Source of the DNA: DCFW01 sp963790715
GTDB taxonomy: Bacteria; Bacteroidota; Bacteroidia; Bacteroidales; Bacteroidaceae
Reading direction: 5' to 3'
Length of the DNA stretch: 64,000 nucleotides
Assembly (NCBI GenBank): GCA_963790715.1
Contig: CAWBPN010000010.1
Location: 372,001-436,000, forward strand
Of the stretch, positions 63,733 to 64,000 are shown one piece after another; the first letter of the stretch is position 1; each line of letters opens with the position of its first letter. The notes under the pieces were generated by a model. It did no database searches, was not told where the DNA came from, and saw only the letters and a list, made by a program, of their open reading frames with translations. The translations under genes and the position numbers were made by a program.

Positions 63733-63936
63733 GTTCTTCGTAAATACATACCTTAATTTTAGCAATAGCTTTTTAACCTCCATTTCATCTACACTTTATG
63801 TATTTTGATAATCATTATGTCAATGCTTATATATATACTTTTCAAAATATCACATATTGAACCTACAACATGACTTAAGTACCATAGACTAAATATCATC
63901 AAACAACTTTAGTTGTCGTTTATCAGCATCGTTTTT
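63733..63936. other. Intergenic region at right edge
   Basis: About 200 AT-rich bases. A short perfect inverted repeat ACAACT-tt-AGTTGT is at about 63903-63916; without a T-run on either side it is a weak terminator candidate. Nothing else seen. Confidence 0.3.
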
Positions 63937-64000
63937 TTATCTACTTTTCCGACCTTCTACAGTTTCAAATCCTTTTACTACGAACTCGGTAAGCATTTTA
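63937..64000 (-). CDS. Possible 3' end of a reverse-strand gene
   Basis: On the reverse strand the window opens in a frame reading KMLTEFVVKGFETVEGRKSR and then TAA (63939-63937). The TEFVVKGFE stretch recalls the C-terminal part of RhuM-type proteins (xEYVVKGFxLDDERLK), but only 20 codons are visible. The gene may be broken or simply cut by the window edge. Confidence 0.25.
   Translation of the reverse strand, partial: KMLTEFVVKGFETVEGRKSR

Noticed and set aside
1..64000. CRISPR arrays, rRNA genes and replication origin.
   Set aside because: I saw no regularly spaced repeats, rRNA-like sequence, or DnaA-box cluster; the only RNA gene supported is tRNA-Ser.

Overview
The window is a chromosomal segment of a Bacteroidales bacterium (phylum Bacteroidota). 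The evidence is the house-keeping gene set (single-chain large PurL, class II LysS, LpxA, GpsA), the phylum-restricted families (DUF3244, GLPGLI, the GG-Bacteroidales precursor leader, DUF3874, YhcH with a signal peptide) and several TAnnTTTG promoter elements typical of the phylum. I cannot fix the genus from sequence alone.

Layout. (1) 1-10.6 kb, AT-rich: a tightly packed seven-gene defence operon, cut by the left window edge. In order: SNF2-type helicase, two-TM protein, beta-class adenine DNA methyltransferase (Mod), SIR2-like protein, AAA_21 ATPase, DUF4276/TOPRIM-like protein, and a Res-type helicase-nuclease. It looks like a type III-like restriction-modification chassis that carries a SIR2-like gene and a PARIS-like ATPase/TOPRIM-like pair between Mod and Res. 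(2) 10.7-36.9 kb: ordinary core genome with ung, a HAD phosphatase, pgi-gpsA-lysS, aroC, a PHP histidinol phosphatase, tRNA-Ser(GGA), an RND efflux operon followed by lpxA, a lipoprotein, cysK, mnmA, an orphan NarL-type regulator with a secreted YhcH protein, an SDR, and uvrA divergent from purL.

(3) 37.0-53.9 kb, very AT-rich: a natural-product (bacteriocin/RiPP) locus. A divergent TPR membrane regulator faces a unit holding DUF3244, a C39-like/VKOR/thioredoxin fusion, three double-glycine-type precursor genes (one decayed), a TonB-like protein, two paralogous TlpA-like thioredoxins, a glycosyltransferase plus a broken second copy, a degenerate LanC-like protein, and a complete C39-ABC / HlyD / TolC export train. 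The two intact precursor cores each carry six cysteines, and three genes are thiol-disulfide proteins. The simplest reading is a disulfide-stabilised, possibly glycosylated secreted peptide. (4) 54.0-61.1 kb: an M16 peptidase, a GLPGLI protein with its TonB-receptor-like partner, and a small membrane protein. (5) 61.1-62.6 kb: a graveyard of a mobile element (apparent remnants of a tyrosine recombinase, a winged-helix protein and a DUF3874 protein), followed by a complete AAA ATPase of the ATPase_2 type up to 63.7 kb. A few codons of a reverse-strand gene may enter at the right edge.
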